Origin: a virus
DNA: 64,000 bases
Reading direction: 5' to 3' (one strand)
IMG/VR virus record: IMGVR_UViG_3300030116_007754
Coordinates: 1-64,000 of that record
The translations under genes were made by a program, and so were the position numbers. Positions 62,301-64,000 of the stretch are shown here, one piece after another. The notes under the pieces were generated by a model. That model was not told the origin of the DNA. It did no database searches and saw only the letters and a list, made by a program, of their open reading frames with translations. Position 1 is the first letter of the stretch; each line of letters begins with the position of its first letter.

Positions 62301-63239
62301 TTATATAACTTTGAGCTCTTCAGTTATTCTCTTTATATAATGATCTCTAACCATATCACCTTCGTGAACAAATAACATACAAGAGCAATATGCACAGTTT
62401 CTTCCTTGTAAAAGATACTCTAATATAATATGTTTATAATCCTTTATTTTATTATTATGTTTAATCAATGGAATAGTATCAATATTATTCCTATCTAATA
62501 ATTCAACTGAATTATATATAAAGTCTGTTGTATCTTCATGTTTCAAATTATTTAACTTTAAAAAATTAGCATATTTTATTTTATCTCTATTATATAAACT
62601 AAACAATAAAGAATATACTGTACCAAATTGATGTTTCAATTCATCAGACTCAAATAGATCAGCTGTATCACTTATCAATCCATCAGGAGTAACATCACTA
62701 ATAGCTGCCTTATCCCACAAGAAGTTCCATTCACTATCTAACATATATTCTAATAATTCTGTTAACTTTTTTGGATCACCGTTGTCTTCAATGTATTCTT
62801 TTCGATTACATTTGTAATCCATTTTAAAATAATACTGTTTGTTGAAAGGATCATAATTAATTACATCTATTATATCAACTGAAGATCTTTTAAATATTCT
62901 AGAATTATCAACTATAGTTTTTTCTTTAACACTACATCCACCAATATAGTCAGGAAAAAAAGGTTGATATCTTGACTGAAAAATTCCTGTTTTATTCTTC
63001 CATACTTTTTTAGTTACTTGGTAACCCATATAAAAGATATCTGTCTTTATAATATCTTCATAGTCGTTATCATTTTCAACATCTAATATATGATGAAATT
63101 TATAAGGTATGCCTGTACCTTTATAATAATGTTTGGATCCTTTCCATACACGACCTCTAACATAAGTCAGATCATCATCTATAACTATTTGATTTGTTTT
63201 GTTACCTTGTTGATTATAGATTGGTACGATAGTAGTCAT
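62301..63239 (-). CDS. Unknown 312-residue protein
   Basis: I do not recognise this protein. It is hydrophilic, Asp/Tyr/Lys-rich and has no signal or membrane segment. Notable parts are VRGRVWKGSKHYYKGTGIPY near residue 30, RKEYIEDNGDPKKLTELLEY in the middle and a cysteine cluster near the end (GRNCAYCSCMLFVHEGDMVR). The cluster could bind zinc or a metal; this is speculative. Neighbours are iscU (downstream) and the PqqA-like gene (upstream). A sigma-70-like promoter ends five bases before the ATG, which lacks a well-placed ribosome site. Confidence 0.75.
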   Translation of the reverse strand: MTTIVPIYNQQGNKTNQIVIDDDLTYVRGRVWKGSKHYYKGTGIPYKFHHILDVENDNDYEDIIKTDIFYMGYQVTKKVWKNKTGIFQSRYQPFFPDYIGGCSVKEKTIVDNSRIFKRSSVDIIDVINYDPFNKQYYFKMDYKCNRKEYIEDNGDPKKLTELLEYMLDSEWNFLWDKAAISDVTPDGLISDTADLFESDELKHQFGTVYSLLFSLYNRDKIKYANFLKLNNLKHEDTTDFIYNSVELLDRNNIDTIPLIKHNNKIKDYKHIILEYLLQGRNCAYCSCMLFVHEGDMVRDHYIKRITEELKVI

Positions 63240-63244
63240 AATAC

Positions 63245-63273
63245 ATTGTACCTTAGTTGAGAAAAAAAGTCAA
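63245..63273 (-). promoter_or_regulatory. Sigma-70-like promoter overlapping a terminator
   Basis: On the minus strand TTGACT (63273-63268), 17-base spacer, TACAAT (63250-63245). Its -35 box and spacer include the T tract of the terminator at 63262-63304, and its -10 ends five bases before the 312-residue gene. Confidence 0.55.
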
Positions 63274-63304
63274 TGGGCTAGTTTCTATGAAAGACTTAGC
63301 CCAT
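63262..63304 (-). terminator. Rho-independent terminator after the PqqA-like gene
   Basis: On the minus strand ATGGGCTA (63304-63297) pairs with TAGCCCAT (63280-63273) as an 8-base stem extended by AGT/ACT pairs, followed by TGACTTTTTTT, a run of seven T. It lies 12 bases after the stop codon of the 25-residue gene. Confidence 0.85.
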
Positions 63305-63315
63305 GACAAAAGAAA

Positions 63316-63393
63316 TTACTTCTCTGCGCAAGCGTAAGAGTTAATTTCAAGACCTACAGAGATTTCTGTAATTTGAGGTTTTGTCCAAGACAT
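63316..63393 (-). CDS. pqqA: PqqA-like pyrroloquinoline quinone precursor peptide
   Basis: A 25-residue peptide reading MSWTKPQITEISVGLEINSY then ACAEK. It matches the PqqA family: Trp-x-Lys-Pro near the start, Val-Gly-x-Glu in the middle and the diagnostic Glu16-x3-Tyr20 pair (E-I-N-S-Y) that the radical-SAM enzyme PqqE crosslinks to make PQQ. An excellent AAGGAG site lies six bases before the ATG and a strong terminator follows 12 bases after the stop, so this is a real expressed gene. No pqqB, C, D or E is in the window; host enzymes would have to process it. IscA and IscU genes flank it at a short distance. Confidence 0.82.
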   Translation of the reverse strand: MSWTKPQITEISVGLEINSYACAEK

Positions 63394-63556
63394 GTTTGCT
63401 CCTTATATTAATATTAATATTTGTTTGAGCCGGTTGCCGAACGACCGCGGTCCTCATACATTATTTAGAATACCATACTACATTGTATCTGAACCTACGA
63501 TTAACAACTCGTTAAGAAAACTATATTTTTTGATTTTTTTTTATAATAATAATCAA
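63394..63556. other. Longest non-coding gap (163 bases)
   Basis: Besides the GC-rich inverted repeat this holds an AT-rich stretch with repeated TATTAATAT before the PqqA ribosome site, a small inverted repeat TTAAC/GTTAA near 63500, and a possible -10 (TACAAT) without a clear -35. I see no complete tRNA. Confidence 0.5.
63426..63456. other. GC-rich inverted repeat in the PqqA leader region
   Basis: A 31-base segment, 21 of them G or C in otherwise very AT-rich DNA. TGAG/CTCA ends enclose CCGGTTG and CGACCG arms around a CCGAA loop; inside lies the perfect palindrome GACCGCGGTC (63443-63452). The fold is slightly better on the plus strand (a G-U pair replaces a mismatch). No T tract follows on either side. 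It may be a transcribed structure or a protein site. Confidence 0.55.
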
Positions 63557-63700
63557 TTAGAAGTATTCACGAATCTTATCGAGAGGTTTTTTAAGTGGCT
63601 TATATACACTCATTATAAGTTCTACATGATTGTCTAACTTTTTTTCTATCCTATCAATTTGTTTTTGAATTTTGTCAAGTTTTTTTTCAAGATCAGACAC
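63557..63700 (-). CDS. 47-residue coiled-coil protein
   Basis: A short gene starting with GTG at 63698-63700: VSDLEKKLDKIQKQIDRIEK, KLDNHVELIMSVYKPLKKPL, DKIREYF. The first half is a heptad coiled coil. The GTG overlaps the IscA stop by eight bases with GGAGA eight bases upstream, so it is probably translated with iscA. No family recognised; it could be an accessory to IscA or an independent oligomeric regulator. Confidence 0.6.
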   Translation of the reverse strand: MSDLEKKLDKIQKQIDRIEKKLDNHVELIMSVYKPLKKPLDKIREYF

Positions 63701-64000
63701 TGAAAGATTCTCCACAACCACAAGATGATTTAGTAAGTGGATTATTTATTTTAAGAAAACTTCCCATAAGTTCTTGAACATAATCAATCTCACTTCCCAT
63801 AATATACATTTCTGCAACCTTATCTATAGCAAGTACAACATTATCTCTAATTGGGTATATAGAGTGAGAATTATCGTAACTATCAAGATAATCCCACTTA
63901 TAACTGAATCCAGCACATCCTCCTCCTGAAACTCCAAATGATATTATATCTTTGTTATTTTTCTTAGCAATAGAATACAAATATTCTTTTGCACTATCTG
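63693..64000 (-). CDS. iscA: A-type Fe-S cluster carrier IscA/HesB-like (5' end outside window)
   Basis: The frame runs off the right edge of the window; the visible part is about 102 residues. It shows the IscA/HesB plan: VSGGGCAGFSYKWDYLD with the first cysteine, a middle acidic-hydrophobic segment (NVVLAIDKVAEMYIMGSEID), YVQELMGSFLKINNP and the C-terminal SSCGCGESF pair. These three cysteines bind iron or a cluster. With iscU at 61900 it gives the phage two Fe-S assembly factors. The TTG at 63978-63980 is probably not the true start because the frame continues in DSAKEYL, which fits the family start. Confidence 0.9.
   Translation of the reverse strand, partial: DSAKEYLYSIAKKNNKDIISFGVSGGGCAGFSYKWDYLDSYDNSHSIYPIRDNVVLAIDKVAEMYIMGSEIDYVQELMGSFLKINNPLTKSSCGCGESFSV

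Noticed and set aside
62298-62305. TATAAATA just before iscU as a late promoter
   Set aside because: It lies only five bases before the ATG, much closer than the other late boxes, and iscU is not a virion gene; chance occurrence in AT-rich DNA is likely.
63421-63520. Possible tRNA or tRNA remnant (a GTTGTTAA loop-like segment and a GGTTCAGAT T-arm-like segment on the minus strand)
   Set aside because: Anticodon and T arms do not pair properly, and no D arm or acceptor stem can be formed; only short inverted repeats remain.
63392-63637. Plus-strand 81-codon frame opposite the pqqA leader and the 47-residue gene
   Set aside because: It lies antisense to better-supported small genes with ribosome sites, and its translation has no protein-like pattern.
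1-64000. CRISPR array, insertion sequence, integrase or complete RNA gene
   Set aside because: No regularly spaced repeats, transposase or integrase motifs, or convincing rRNA/tRNA structures were seen on either strand.

Overview
The window is one end-to-end block of virion genes plus the start of an accessory/replication block from a T4-like myovirus with very AT-rich DNA. The gene complement (gp23-gp22-gp21-gp67, gp20-19-18-17-16-15-14-13, gp6, gp8, gp25, gp53, gp48, gp54, gp26, tape measure, gp4, gp32, gp59, gp33), the host-like accessory genes (pstS, peroxiredoxin, iscU, iscA, cupin) and the low GC fit a marine phage of the cyanophage/pelagiphage T4 superfamily. A SAR11-like or other low-GC alphaproteobacterial host is my inference; nothing in the window proves it. 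Coding is almost continuous: no gene-free stretch exceeds 300 bases, and the longest (63394-63556) holds an inverted repeat and the leader of a 25-residue PqqA-like gene.

Layout. 1-3428 (minus): head genes, transcribed gp67, a gp68-like gene, a small beta protein, gp21 protease, gp22 scaffold, gp23 capsid (cut by the window edge). 3441-12430 (minus): two three-gene fibre cassettes, each read C-B-A, inserted between gp20 and gp67. 12445-21237 (minus): gp13, gp14, gp15, gp16, gp17, then gp18, gp19, gp20. 21269-31805 (minus): a possible fibre-accessory gene and two more C-B-A cassettes, giving four paralogous cassettes in total. 31807-46259 (minus): small virion proteins, a 2143-residue DUF4815-type protein, gp8, a fibre protein ending in a cupredoxin-like domain, a gp7-position protein, gp6, gp25, a 55-residue Hc1-like protein, a 49-residue lipoprotein and a PAAR tip. 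46269-52425 (minus): two unknowns, gp5 without lysozyme, a gp27-like hub, gp53, gp48. 52461-57229 (plus): gp4, a conserved unknown, gp54, gp26 with a T-like -1 frameshift extension, a membrane protein, tape measure. 57226-61799 (minus): gp32, a 45-residue coiled coil, PstS, peroxiredoxin, gp59, gp33, cupin, SleB-type endolysin. 61900-64000 (minus): IscU, an unknown 312-residue protein, PqqA-like peptide, a 47-residue coiled coil, IscA.

Regulation. Most minus-strand virion operons carry a T4-type late box (TATAAATA or a one-base variant), commonly 16-20 bases before the start codon. The plus-strand tail operon and the minus-strand accessory operons instead carry sigma-70-like promoters of form TTGACT/G-N17-TATAAT-like. 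Two of these put the -10 box only 5-7 bases from the start codon, suggesting leaderless transcripts.

Most notable: (1) four copies of a three-gene LamG/SPRY fibre cassette, with runs of 40-41 identical bases between two of them; (2) a phage-encoded PqqA-like RiPP precursor with its own Shine-Dalgarno and terminator, flanked by IscA and (beyond one gene) IscU; (3) a probable programmed -1 frameshift joining gp26 to a downstream 66-residue frame, the lambda G/GT arrangement in a T4-like phage; (4) a cupredoxin-like copper-site motif on a virion fibre protein.
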